Positions 31,926-42,726 are shown, counted from the stretch's first letter. The stretch: 64,000 nucleotides of DNA from Acinetobacter pseudolwoffii (GCF_002803605.1 NZ_PHRG01000004.1:186001-250000), one strand, 5' to 3'. Program-made: numbers and translations. The notes: generated by a model from the sequence alone, not told the origin.

Positions 31926-33026
31926 TTAAGACCTCACTCGCTGAATCTGTTTCTTGATTTTCGGGGCCAAATTCTGTTTACGTGAGAACAAGGCACCCGC
32001 AATCGCATAAGCAATCAGGATCAATGGATAAGCCCAGATCCCCATTTCCTCTTTACTGATCCGGGTTTTCACGGCCATTAACGCCACAATCAGACTGGCA
32101 AAAATCATGAGCGCCGGAAATAACTTGAGATAACGACCTTGGCGTGGACTCACTTCAGACAAGGCCACGGCCAGAATCAAAGCAATCAGAATCGCAAATG
32201 GTACAAATACCCGCCAGCCTAATTCACTGGCCACCACAGGATCCTGACGGTTCTGCCACAATTGCGAGGTTGGCAGGGCTTCAACTTCAGCACTGGCAAA
32301 CTGTGCTTCCTCATCATTTTCTAAACGCAGACGATAGCTTGCAAATTCAGCCTGGGTATATTGCGGAGTGCCCGGATAAATTTCATAACGGCGACCTTGT
32401 ACCAGATCGACCACATTGGCCGCATCATTTGGCACCTCGATGCGGGTGGCTTCCTGGGCCAGAATCATCACATCCGGTTTACCGGGTTTTTCTGCCCGCT
32501 GATAGAAGAAAATATCTTTTAAGTTTTTACGGTCTTCAGACAGATCACCGGCATAAATGGTATAGGGGCCAGAGGAAATAAATTCTTTGGGTCGTACCAG
32601 ATCAAAGCCGGTGCGTACCGCCTGACTGGTGGTCAGCGCTTCAAACTGGCGGATTCCCCATGGCGCTGCCCAGAGCATCAAGCCGGCTTGGGCAATGAGA
32701 AACACCAAGGTCATCGGCACCAGAAGGCGCGCCAATTGATGCCGGCTGACACCACTGCCATTCATCACCGCCATTTCATGGTCGACATATAAACGGCCAA
32801 ATACCAGCATCAGGCCAATAAAGAAACCGAGCGGAAGAATTAAGGTTAAAAACTCAGGCAAACGGTAGCCAATGATGCTAAATAAAATGCCTGCATCCAG
32901 ACGGCCTTGCGCTGCGACACCAAAATACTTGATCAGTCGGCCACCCATCATGATCAAGGTCAATAAGGCAATCACCACCAAGGATGTCGAGACAACTTGC
33001 TTGACCAGATAACGCCGAATAATCAA
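31926..33026 (-). CDS. lptF: LPS export ABC transporter permease LptF
   Basis: The 366-residue protein has the same fold as LptG: an opening IIRRYLVKQV segment, six membrane helices and a central periplasmic jellyroll. The coupling region reads DHEMAVMNGSGVSRHQL, matching LptF. It forms the LptB2FG extractor with LptG. The gene is divergent from pepA, a gene order shared by Acinetobacter and Pseudomonas, with about 155 bp for both promoters. Confidence 0.93.
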   Translation of the reverse strand: MIIRRYLVKQVVSTSLVVIALLTLIMMGGRLIKYFGVAAQGRLDAGILFSIIGYRLPEFLTLILPLGFFIGLMLVFGRLYVDHEMAVMNGSGVSRHQLARLLVPMTLVFLIAQAGLMLWAAPWGIRQFEALTTSQAVRTGFDLVRPKEFISSGPYTIYAGDLSEDRKNLKDIFFYQRAEKPGKPDVMILAQEATRIEVPNDAANVVDLVQGRRYEIYPGTPQYTQAEFASYRLRLENDEEAQFASAEVEALPTSQLWQNRQDPVVASELGWRVFVPFAILIALILAVALSEVSPRQGRYLKLFPALMIFASLIVALMAVKTRISKEEMGIWAYPLILIAYAIAGALFSRKQNLAPKIKKQIQRVRS

Positions 33027-33173
33027 ATTAATTCTTCCAAAATAAGGTCTATAAAACGAGTGCTAGTTTACCCGAATAGCAAAAATATAAAACCTAGACG
33101 GCCCTACCCATTGAAACTCTATTCAGATAAATGGTTCAATGACTGAATGATTTACAAATCTAGACAGGCGTGA

Positions 33174-35031
<1,858 letters not shown>

Positions 35032-35057
35032 CCGATATCACCCACAAGGAGAGGCAT

Positions 35058-35687
35058 GTGGCATTAAATGTAGGTCCAGATTTTAAACAGCGCTGGTTAA
35101 ATGTGCCAGAAGCTGTACGTCAGACCTTTATCGATGACCTCTCTCGGATCTGTGACATTTTAAAGCCTGAAACCTCTTTAGAAGAATGGCAGATTCGTGA
35201 TCAGCGCTTACAGCAGGAATCTGAACGCAAGATTGAAGAAGCCTATGCGCAGCGCAAGGCTGAATTGATTGAGGCTGCACTTATTCGCAGACAGCTGGCA
35301 CTCGAACAGGCCCTGGCCGATAAACGTGCTGCAGAGCAGGCTGCGATTGCACAGTTATATCAGGATGAACAGCGTAAATTTACTGAGCAGACCCAAGCCC
35401 TCGCTGACATAAACCTCAGTCTAGAGACAGAAATGCAGCACTATGTTGCCCGTTATCAGAAAAATCCTGAGCATAGTTTTGACTTTGCCCAAGGTCGTAT
35501 CCAGATTCAAGACCACACCATTTTATCTGAATTAGAGAGTGTGCGTTTGCGTCTGGAACTGGAGGCAGAAACGGTGATTGAACAGACCATCAATGCACTA
35601 AGAGAACAAATGCGTGTGGCGGCCCAAGAAGAAATCGACTACATACTGAAAAATTCAGAATTTTCCGAGCAAGTGAGACCTGATTAA
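35058..35687 (+). CDS. Coiled-coil protein of unknown function
   Basis: The 209-residue protein starts at a GTG preceded by AAGGAGAGG. It has no signal peptide or membrane helix. From about residue 40 to 130 it is very rich in Glu, Gln, Arg and Ala (RQLALEQALADKRAAEQAAI), which predicts a long coiled coil; the C-terminal third is also charged and helical. I do not recognise a domain. It follows holC by 26 bp on the same strand and is probably co-transcribed, so a replication- or aminopeptidase-linked role is possible but unproven. Confidence 0.75.
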   Translation: MALNVGPDFKQRWLNVPEAVRQTFIDDLSRICDILKPETSLEEWQIRDQRLQQESERKIEEAYAQRKAELIEAALIRRQLALEQALADKRAAEQAAIAQLYQDEQRKFTEQTQALADINLSLETEMQHYVARYQKNPEHSFDFAQGRIQIQDHTILSELESVRLRLELEAETVIEQTINALREQMRVAAQEEIDYILKNSEFSEQVRPD

Positions 35688-36019
35688 AAATCCCAACTCA
35701 TATAAAAAGCCCGCTCATTCGGTAATGCTGATCAGTTAAAGAGTTTAGAAATAGATGCTTTAACTGTTTAGTCGTTCACGACGAAACCTTAAGGTTTTAC
35801 ATCAAATATTTGTAAAGCATTGGTTACTTTGGTTTTGCCCAAATGAGAAGCAGAGCTTCGCAAGGAGGACATTCTCGCGGTGCAATACACCGCATGCCTC
35901 AAAAAGATGCGGATGACTTTCCCACCCATCAAATATAATCATGAATTTAAAAAAGAAAATGCCAGTCAATTGCTTAACTGACTGGCATTCGGCTGATTCG
36001 GGCTTTTTAGTTTGATCTT
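35688..36019. other. Intergenic block with multiple hairpins between 10-bp inverted repeats
   Basis: No recognised gene lies here. AAAAAGCCCG (35704-35713) and CGGGCTTTTT (35999-36008) are perfect inverted repeats 285 bp apart. Between them are several possible stems: CAGTTAAAG/CTTTAACTG (35733-35766), the palindrome AAACCTTAAGGTTT (about 35784-35797), GAAGC/GCTTC (about 35847-35859), GCGGTG/CACCGC (35877-35893) and the DedA terminator. A 46-codon minus-strand ORF (35802-35942) and a 31-codon plus-strand ORF exist but lack convincing ribosome sites. It may be an insertion that split a terminator, a dispersed repeat or a structured RNA. Confidence 0.5.
35942..35989 (-). terminator. Terminator downstream of the DedA-family gene
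   Basis: AATGCCAGTCA and TGACTGGCATT form an 11-bp stem (35958-35989) around a 10-nt loop. On the minus strand it is followed by a T-rich tract (TTTTCTTTTTT), consistent with termination of the upstream DedA gene. Confidence 0.7.
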
Positions 36020-36565
36020 TTAGAGCACATCGGCCAGCATAAAGGCAGCATTTCCAAGCAAATAGCCAATACTTAATAAAGTACCAATCCAGAGAATACC
36101 ACCCGTAATATTATAAAAGCTGAATGTGGCAAAACTCATATGGGCTGAACCGGCGGCAAAAGGACCAAATGAACGAACAAAGGGAATAAAACGGGCAATC
36201 AGAATGGTTTTACCGCCATGTTTCATAAAATAGTGATTGGTTTTCACCATATATTCTGGCTTGAAATAGCGTGAATGCCGATTAAAATATTTTAGGCCCA
36301 GCACTTTTCCAGTGTAATAATTCACGGTGTAGCCGAGTACCGATGCAGTAAAGAGCAGTAATCCCATCGAATGCAGGGTCAATATATCGCTGCTGGCACA
36401 TAAAGCTCCTACAGCCAGCAATAAACTGTCACCGGGCAGAAAAAAGAAAAATACTGAGCCGGTTTCCGCAAAAATCACCAGAAACAGGATCGCGTAGATC
36501 CATACCCCATATTGATCAAGCAATAGCGGTAATGACTGTTCCAAGTTGAGTAAAAAATCGAGCAT
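36020..36565 (-). CDS. DedA family membrane protein
   Basis: The 181-residue protein has about five membrane helices and the DedA/SNARE-associated signature: FFFLPGDSLLLAVGAL near residue 45 and GGKTILIARFIPFVRSFGPFAAG in the middle. DedA proteins are linked to membrane-potential maintenance and to undecaprenyl phosphate or lipid flipping. I chose the ATG at 36565 (MLDFLL) with GGTGG upstream; a TTG at 36595 would add 10 residues. It follows ribE on the same strand but is separated by a terminator. Confidence 0.88.
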   Translation of the reverse strand: MLDFLLNLEQSLPLLLDQYGVWIYAILFLVIFAETGSVFFFFLPGDSLLLAVGALCASSDILTLHSMGLLLFTASVLGYTVNYYTGKVLGLKYFNRHSRYFKPEYMVKTNHYFMKHGGKTILIARFIPFVRSFGPFAAGSAHMSFATFSFYNITGGILWIGTLLSIGYLLGNAAFMLADVL

Positions 36566-36609
36566 TCGACCCGTCCACCAAGGCAATATTTGCAAATTGA
36601 ATTGCTGAT

Positions 36610-36655
36610 TATCCCGAAAAATAAAAAAACAGTCTAATTTTTCAATCAGACTGTT
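36610..36655 (-). terminator. Terminator after ribE
   Basis: AACAGTCT (36628-36635) pairs with AGACTGTT (36648-36655). Read on the minus strand the stem is followed by a long T-run, ending the nrdR-rib transcript before the DedA gene. Confidence 0.75.
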
Positions 36656-36674
36656 CAGTATTTAAGCATTCCGC

Positions 36675-37334
36675 TTATTTTAAAAAGCCATTTTCAGCCA
36701 GAAAATCCATGCTGATCTTAGACTGTTCAGTGGTATCTGCGGCTTTATCACCGAGCAATAAACGCTCGATATAACGTGCCAACACATCCACTTCCAGATT
36801 GACCTTGCTACCCACTTTCCAGGTACCGATATTGGTACGTTCAGCCGTATGCGGAATCAAGTTCAGACTAATCACACAGCCACGCAAGTGATTAATGGTC
36901 AGGCTAATACCATCGACTGTGACCGAACCTTTTTCTGCCAGATATCTGGCAATTTCAGCCGGTGCAGTGACTTCATAATAAATCGAGCGTGCATCTGCAC
37001 GCACCAAAGTGATCTCGCCGACTGCATCGACATGACCTGAAACAATATGGCCGCCAAAACGCGTGGTCGGCAACATGGCTTTTTCGACGTTAACAGGTTG
37101 ACCGGCTTTCCAGTTGCCCAGTGTCGTCCGGTTCAGACTTTCACGGGACACATCAGCTGCATACCAGTTTTCGCCCCAGTCGATGACTGTCAGGCAGATG
37201 CCATTTGTAGCAATAGAATCACCCAGATGTACATCCGACATGTCCAGGTCAGTCTGGATACGTAAACGTACATCACCACCCACAATTCGCAGACTGTCTA
37301 CTTTGCCGAGGCTTTCGATAATACCTGTAAACAT
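36675..37334 (-). CDS. ribE: Riboflavin synthase alpha chain
   Basis: The 219-residue enzyme has two lumazine-binding repeats. The N-terminal MFTGIIESLG and the pair GICLTV and DGISLTI are diagnostic, as is GGHIVSGHVD. It dismutates two molecules of 6,7-dimethyl-8-ribityllumazine to riboflavin. The ATG at 37334 has AAGGA 8 nt upstream. A longer frame to 37466 would run into the methylase gene and is not supported. It lies 22 bp after the methylase in a nrdR-ribD-methylase-ribE cluster. Some nomenclatures call this gene ribC. Confidence 0.95.
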   Translation of the reverse strand: MFTGIIESLGKVDSLRIVGGDVRLRIQTDLDMSDVHLGDSIATNGICLTVIDWGENWYAADVSRESLNRTTLGNWKAGQPVNVEKAMLPTTRFGGHIVSGHVDAVGEITLVRADARSIYYEVTAPAEIARYLAEKGSVTVDGISLTINHLRGCVISLNLIPHTAERTNIGTWKVGSKVNLEVDVLARYIERLLLGDKAADTTEQSKISMDFLAENGFLK

Positions 37335-37356
37335 TTTTATTTCCTTTTCTATTCTT

Positions 37357-38649
37357 TTACCAGAGTGCCAACTGGGTACTGACACCAGTGGTATCCACAC
37401 CGCCCAATTCTGCATAATGATGCAACTGGCTGAGGAGTTGACGGATCGGTGGACCTGACCTGGCATGGGTATCGGTAATCACAATAAATTCCAGTACGCG
37501 TGCACGTTCAGATTGGCGCTGTTTGCTGACCCGATAACGTGGTACATCCTGAGTCAGCAAGGTCACCCGGCCACGTTTCAGGTTGGCCTGCAATAAATCA
37601 GTGGCGCTGATATTACCATCCGTTGAATAACTGGTCAGAATGAAACGCGCATTGATGGTCGCCAACAAGTTTTCATAGGCTTCTTTGGCATATTTGGAAG
37701 AGTTGTACTGGCTCGGACGCTCTTTGCGCCATGCCCGGTCAATCCCGCTCTTGAAACCCTTGGTATCTGGCGTCGGTAAATCGGCCTGATCCCATAAGGT
37801 CAAAGCATTCAGGACATGGTAATTACTGCTATAGGCATGCTGATTATACGGTGGATCCAGATAAGCCACATCTACTTCAAAACCGCTCATCTGATTGGCC
37901 AGATGCTGGGCATCGACACACCACATTTCGGCAGCCATACCTTTCTTCTGATCCGACTCGCAAAAGCGGCTTGGGGTCAGCCACAGTAAAGATTCAATCC
38001 GTTCCAGCGCCGTTTGGGTTTTTCCGCCCCAGCCGTGGTGGAAACTCTTGAAAACGCCCGAGGTATTGCTGACAAAACTGGCTGAATACAGTAATGGTGC
38101 CAGCAAGGCAGACATCTCTACATCGTCAATGGCACCTTGGGCCTGCCAAGCTGCAATCTGCTGACGAATCGCATCAATACGCATGCCGTTACGACGTTTA
38201 AAGAACAAACGGTCACGGGCGGGATCATAAATTTCATCATTGCGCGGACACAGGTTATGCGTGACCCAGCCTTTCACTTCCGGCAGACGGTTCAGATAAT
38301 CAATGGCTTTCTGATAGCCACCCAATTCTTTAAACGCCGGTGCTTCAGTACAGGCCAGCACCGCATGATTCAATGCATGGCTATAGGGTTCCCAGTCATT
38401 GGCAATCACGCGATAACCATTTTGACGGGCTAAGCGTGATACCACACCAGAACCAGCAAAAAAATCAGCAAAAATCGGCGCACGGCCATCTTCACGCTTC
38501 AGAGTTCCTGTAATTTCAAGTGCTTCCAGAATCAAATGTAATAAACGGCGTTTGTTGCCCAGATAAGGAACCAGCTGATGGAAAAGATATTCATCGGTGG
38601 TACGTGCCGCATGGCGACGTTTATGATAAACCGTAGACTCTGAACTCAT
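37357..38649 (-). CDS. D12-class N6-adenine DNA methyltransferase (orphan)
   Basis: The 430-residue protein has the motif order of the alpha (Dam-like, D12) class: motif X as YLGNKRRLLHLI near residue 30, the AdoMet motif I as FADFFAGSGVVS near 65, and the catalytic DPPY in AYLDPPYNQHAYSSNYH near 265. It should methylate adenine at N6 in a DNA site that I cannot predict. No restriction endonuclease is nearby, so it looks like an orphan. Its start overlaps the ribD stop by four bases (TCAT), which places it firmly in the riboflavin transcript. The length, well above Dam (278), reflects insertions between motifs I and IV. Confidence 0.88.
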   Translation of the reverse strand: MSSESTVYHKRRHAARTTDEYLFHQLVPYLGNKRRLLHLILEALEITGTLKREDGRAPIFADFFAGSGVVSRLARQNGYRVIANDWEPYSHALNHAVLACTEAPAFKELGGYQKAIDYLNRLPEVKGWVTHNLCPRNDEIYDPARDRLFFKRRNGMRIDAIRQQIAAWQAQGAIDDVEMSALLAPLLYSASFVSNTSGVFKSFHHGWGGKTQTALERIESLLWLTPSRFCESDQKKGMAAEMWCVDAQHLANQMSGFEVDVAYLDPPYNQHAYSSNYHVLNALTLWDQADLPTPDTKGFKSGIDRAWRKERPSQYNSSKYAKEAYENLLATINARFILTSYSTDGNISATDLLQANLKRGRVTLLTQDVPRYRVSKQRQSERARVLEFIVITDTHARSGPPIRQLLSQLHHYAELGGVDTTGVSTQLALW

Positions 38650-39734
38650 AGTGTCTCTTGAAAAGGAATTAACCTGAAGCGCACGTCATCACCCAAGCGG
38701 GTCACATCGCGCAGCTTAAATCGGAGTTGTTCTGCCATAAGGCTGAATTCTGCATTAAACATAGTACGTGCAGACTGACCCAATAAGGTCGGTGCAACGT
38801 AACTGATCAGTTCATCAACCAATTGTTCTTGTAAAAATGCCGTAGATAAGGTCGCCCCTGCTTCCACCAAGACATCATAAATCTGATGCTGCTCAGCCAG
38901 CTGGGACAATAATTGTTTTAAAGGCTGTACCGGCAATTGTAACACACCCAGATCGGCCAGCTCTTGCCGAAAAGGTCCCATCACCAACACGGTGTCGGCT
39001 TGCGCTAGAATTTTCGCCGTTAATGGCAAACGCCCCTGACGATCCAAAATGATACGCTTGGGCTGTACTACTGTTTCAATATCTTCAATGCCATCGAGTT
39101 GCCGCACATTCAGCTGACAGTCATCGGCCAGAACTGTTTCAATCCCAGTGATGACTGCACCGGAAATGGCCCGCCAATACTGCACGTCCTGACGCGCCTC
39201 GGCTCCGGTAATCCATTTCGATTCACCGGATGCCATAGCGGTACGGCCATCTAAACTCGAGGCAATTTTAAGACGCACATACGGCATGCCGGTCGCCATG
39301 GCTTTCAGGAAACCTTGATTCAGCTGATGCGCTTGTTCCTGACCAATCCCGACTTCAACATCGATACCGGCATCCTTTAAAATCTGTACACCCTTACCCG
39401 CCACCAGCGGATTTGGATCAGGACAGGCCACAACCACTTTAGCCACACCAGCTTCAACCAGACCCTTGGCACATGGCGGCGTTCGCCCATAATGCGCACA
39501 CGGCTCCAAAGTGACATACGCGGTTGCACCACGTGCCTGCTCACTAGCCTGACGCAGCGCGAATACTTCAGCATGCGGCTGCCCTGCTTGAGGATGAAAA
39601 CCCTCACCGATAATGACGCCATCTTTGACAATGACACAGCCGACATTCGGATTGGGCTTGGTCGAGTATTGACCTTGCTGGGCAAGCTGAATTGCGCGGC
39701 GCATCCAGACTTGATCTTGATTCAGTTCAGACAT
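38646..39734 (-). CDS. ribD: Bifunctional pyrimidine deaminase/reductase RibD
   Basis: The 362-residue protein joins an N-terminal zinc deaminase domain (HAEVFALRQA, then PCAHYGRTPPCAKGLV) to a C-terminal reductase domain (from about residue 148: RLKIASSLDGRTAMASGESKW). It performs steps two and three of riboflavin synthesis from GTP. It starts 2 bp after nrdR and overlaps the methylase gene by four bases. Confidence 0.96.
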   Translation of the reverse strand: MSELNQDQVWMRRAIQLAQQGQYSTKPNPNVGCVIVKDGVIIGEGFHPQAGQPHAEVFALRQASEQARGATAYVTLEPCAHYGRTPPCAKGLVEAGVAKVVVACPDPNPLVAGKGVQILKDAGIDVEVGIGQEQAHQLNQGFLKAMATGMPYVRLKIASSLDGRTAMASGESKWITGAEARQDVQYWRAISGAVITGIETVLADDCQLNVRQLDGIEDIETVVQPKRIILDRQGRLPLTAKILAQADTVLVMGPFRQELADLGVLQLPVQPLKQLLSQLAEQHQIYDVLVEAGATLSTAFLQEQLVDELISYVAPTLLGQSARTMFNAEFSLMAEQLRFKLRDVTRLGDDVRFRLIPFQETL

Positions 39735-39736
39735 GC

Positions 39737-40201
39737 TTATTCTTGTGATTCTCGCTGTTGCATCTGTTCAATTTGATGACGAAAAGCTTCAACATCCTGG
39801 AAATCCTGATAAACCGAAGCGAAACGCACATAGGCCACATGATCGAGTGCGAATAAAGACTGCATGACAATTTCACCGATGGTACGCGATTTCACATCAC
39901 GCTCACCCAAACGGCGAATCTGTAACTGGATATCGCTCAAAACTGTTTCAATCTGCTCTTGGGTTACCGGACGTTTCTGCAAGGCATGCATCAGGGAACG
40001 ACGTAATTTGGCTTCATCAAAGGGTTCATTCTTGCCATCCGATTTAATCACGCGCGGCATCACCACTTCATAACTTTCAAAAGTCGTAAAACGTTCATTA
40101 CAACTGACACATTCACGGCGACGACGAATCTGACAGCCTTCAGCTGCCAGGCGTGAATCAATCACTTTACTGTCGGCAGTATTGCAAAATGGGCAATGCA
40201 T
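39737..40201 (-). CDS. nrdR: Transcriptional repressor NrdR
   Basis: The 154-residue protein has the NrdR zinc ribbon (HCPFC, then [10 protein letters not shown]) followed by an ATP-cone domain ([20 protein letters not shown]). NrdR senses ATP/dATP and represses ribonucleotide reductase genes. nrdR-ribD is a widely conserved pair. It is the first gene of this operon. I see no clear NrdR box pair in front of it. Confidence 0.96.
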   Translation of the reverse strand: MHCPFCNTADSKVIDSRLAAEGCQIRRRRECVSCNERFTTFESYEVVMPRVIKSDGKNEPFDEAKLRRSLMHALQKRPVTQEQIETVLSDIQLQIRRLGERDVKSRTIGEIVMQSLFALDHVAYVRFASVYQDFQDVEAFRHQIEQMQQRESQE

Positions 40202-40286
40202 AGCGGTTTAATTGAACAAATCCAGATGGATTCCGAGTGTAGCAAAAATTGCAAACTTTGTAGAGTCTTACGCAACATATAGAAAA

Positions 40287-40310
40287 AAAACAGCCCATTT
40301 GGGCTGTTTT
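40287..40310. terminator. Terminator after amtB
   Basis: AAAACAGCCCA and TGGGCTGTTTT form a perfect 11-bp stem around a 2-nt centre (the top pair is likely open), flanked by an A-run. On the minus strand it ends the glnK-amtB transcript ahead of nrdR. Confidence 0.8.
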
Positions 40311-40341
40311 GCACTATATATTGATTATTGTGTGTTTATTA

Positions 40342-41757
40342 TTATTCGACACGTTCACCATGCTGGCTCAAATCCAGACCCATGCGCTCATCATCAGATG
40401 CGACACGGATACCAATGATCAAGTCAATCACTTTCAGGATGATGAAGGTCATGATGGCAGAGTAAGCGATGGTCGCAAGTACACCTTCAACTTGAACCCA
40501 AAGCTGGCTCATCATGTTGGCTGGCGCAGCATCCCCCATAATGAATTCGCTGGCAAAAAAAGCGGTCAAAATTGCACCGACCACACCACCTACACCATGC
40601 AGGCCAAACGCATCTAAAGAATCATCGGCTTTCAAGGCACGTTTCAGCGCAGTAATCCCCCAGAAACACACCACACCACCGATCAGACCCATCGCCAATG
40701 CACCACCGACAGTCACAAAACCTGCGGCTGGCGTAATCACCACCAGACCAGCAACTGCACCCGATACGCCGCCTAATACAGATGCTTTGCCACGTGCCAG
40801 TTTTTCAGTAATCAGCCAAGAGAGCGCTGCCGCTGCCGCTGCCACCTGAGTCACCACCAGCGCATAACCTGCAGAGCCGTTCGCACCCAAGGCAGAACCA
40901 CCGTTGAAACCGAACCAGCCCACCCAAAGTAAAGATGCACCCACCACAGTAAGGGTCAAGTTGTGTGGCGCCATCGATTCACGGCCCAGGCCCATACGTT
41001 TGCCCAGCATATACGCTGCTACCAGACCGGCAACACCCGAGTTGATGTGAACCACTGTACCACCAGCAAAATCGAGCGCACCGTCATTACCCAACCAGCC
41101 GCCGCCCCAGACCCAGTGAGTAATCGGCGCATAGACAATCACCACCCAAAGTGCAATGAAAGCAACGAAAGCACCAAATTTCATCCGTTCTGCGATCGAA
41201 CCACTAATAATTGCAACGGTAATGATGGCAAAAGTCATTTGGAAAATGACAAACAGAATTTCAGGAATGGTGCCTGAAAGCGCCTCTGTGGTAATACCGG
41301 CCAACATAAATTTGTCCAAGCTACCAATGAAGGCATTCCCTTCCCCGAAGGCCAGGGTATAACCGATAATCACCCAGACAATGCTGACGACTGCAGCAGC
41401 AATAAAGCTATGCGCCATGGTCGCCAGGACGTTTTTCTTACGGACCATACCGCCATAAAAGAGTGCTAGACCCGGAATGGTCATGAGTAAAACTAATGCG
41501 GTGGATGTTAAAACCCAAGCAGTATCACCTGTATCTAATGTTGCTTCTTCTTCTGCAGGTACTGCTGTTTCAACTGGCGCTGCTTCAGCAATTGCTGCTG
41601 GAGTATCTGCCGTATTATTCAGTGTGGTTTCGCCTGTTTCTTCAACAAGCACAATGTCTTCTGCGGGTGGTGTTGCTGTTGCAGCATTTTCAGCCCATGC
41701 AACAGAACCACCAAAAAGTGCGCCGGCCATGCCGAACGCAAGTAGCATTTTTTTCAT
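40342..41757 (-). CDS. amtB: Ammonium transporter AmtB
   Basis: The 471-residue protein has a cleavable signal peptide (MLLAFGMAGALFGGSVAWA), then about 55 low-complexity residues rich in Ala, Glu, Thr and Pro, and then the usual eleven-helix Amt core starting with DTAWVLTSTALVLLMTIPGLALFYGGM. The core holds the twin-His pore residues in GGTVVHINSG and FGLHGVGGV. It conducts ammonium across the inner membrane and is gated by GlnK. The acidic extension is longer than in E. coli AmtB. It follows glnK by 59 bp on the same strand. Confidence 0.96.
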   Translation of the reverse strand: MKKMLLAFGMAGALFGGSVAWAENAATATPPAEDIVLVEETGETTLNNTADTPAAIAEAAPVETAVPAEEEATLDTGDTAWVLTSTALVLLMTIPGLALFYGGMVRKKNVLATMAHSFIAAAVVSIVWVIIGYTLAFGEGNAFIGSLDKFMLAGITTEALSGTIPEILFVIFQMTFAIITVAIISGSIAERMKFGAFVAFIALWVVIVYAPITHWVWGGGWLGNDGALDFAGGTVVHINSGVAGLVAAYMLGKRMGLGRESMAPHNLTLTVVGASLLWVGWFGFNGGSALGANGSAGYALVVTQVAAAAAALSWLITEKLARGKASVLGGVSGAVAGLVVITPAAGFVTVGGALAMGLIGGVVCFWGITALKRALKADDSLDAFGLHGVGGVVGAILTAFFASEFIMGDAAPANMMSQLWVQVEGVLATIAYSAIMTFIILKVIDLIIGIRVASDDERMGLDLSQHGERVE

Positions 41758-41816
41758 TCGTATCCCCCAACCAAGTTTTTGTGAGTTCTTAGGTACTCAG
41801 CAAACTTCGTGCCAAG

Positions 41817-42191
<375 letters not shown>

Positions 42192-42197
42192 TTACGT

Positions 42198-42213
42198 TCA
42201 AATTTCATGCCAA
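42198..42213 (-). promoter_or_regulatory. Candidate sigma-54 promoter of glnK-amtB
   Basis: On the minus strand TTGGCATGAAATTTGA resembles TTGGCAC-N5-TTGC, with the GG and the -12 dinucleotide 10 bp apart. The -12 element reads GA instead of GC. It lies 43-58 bp before the glnK ATG. NtrC/sigma-54 control of glnK-amtB is usual in proteobacteria, but this match is imperfect. Confidence 0.35.
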
Positions 42214-42432
42214 GATTCCTAAGGTCGGGGGAAATTAGAAAGCCCGGCATGCGGTTTATTTATACCTTATTTTATACTTATAAAGGTTTTGAATCTTTAA
42301 AAAACCGACATTTTTTATGTGGATTTTTACAATATCTCTTATCGATTAAGCCTATATTTTGTCTGAAATACTAGGGTCTGTATTCGAGCAATGCTAAACT
42401 GTCGCTTCCTTTCGATGGCGATGGATCAGACA

Positions 42433-42660
42433 ATGATTGAAACCCTATTACAAGCAATTTTGCAGCAAGTTGAACAACCTAAGAAAGATCTGGAACAGAA
42501 TATTCGTGCTCTATTAAATGAAGCTGTGACAAAAATGGATCTGGTGTCCAAAGAAGAAATTGAACGTCAACGTACTGCCCTCGATAATGCCAATCATCGC
42601 CTCAATGATTTGCTGAAACAGGTTGAAGCCTTAGAAGATAAAATTTCGAATAAAAAATAA
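42433..42660 (+). CDS. ubiK: Ubiquinone biosynthesis accessory factor UbiK (YqiC)
   Basis: The 75-residue protein is a small helical, coiled-coil protein. LVSKEEIERQRTALDNANHRL matches the LVSREEFDVQ segment of YqiC/UbiK, ending in a leucine-rich helix. UbiK forms a complex with UbiJ and helps ubiquinone hydroxylation under oxygen. The ATG at 42433 gives the family N-terminus (MIETLLQAI); in-frame ATGs at 42415, 42421 and 42391 are possible. Ribosome sites are weak. It lies 66 bp before comM on the same strand. Confidence 0.85.
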   Translation: MIETLLQAILQQVEQPKKDLEQNIRALLNEAVTKMDLVSKEEIERQRTALDNANHRLNDLLKQVEALEDKISNKK

Positions 42661-42726
42661 GCACAAGTACAGTGCACAAAAGACCTAAGACCGATAAAAA
42701 TAATGCACTAAATTGGAACAATAATA

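Noticed and set aside
37335..37466. N-terminal extension of ribE
   Set aside because: It lies inside the methylase gene; the MFTGIIE start at 37334 has its own ribosome site and matches the family.
36675..40201. Restriction-modification system
   Set aside because: A methylase is present but no endonuclease, specificity subunit or defence gene is adjacent.
40308..40340. NrdR-box-like AT palindrome near the amtB end
   Set aside because: It resembles the NrdR consensus only weakly, has no second box at the required distance and is not in a reductase promoter.
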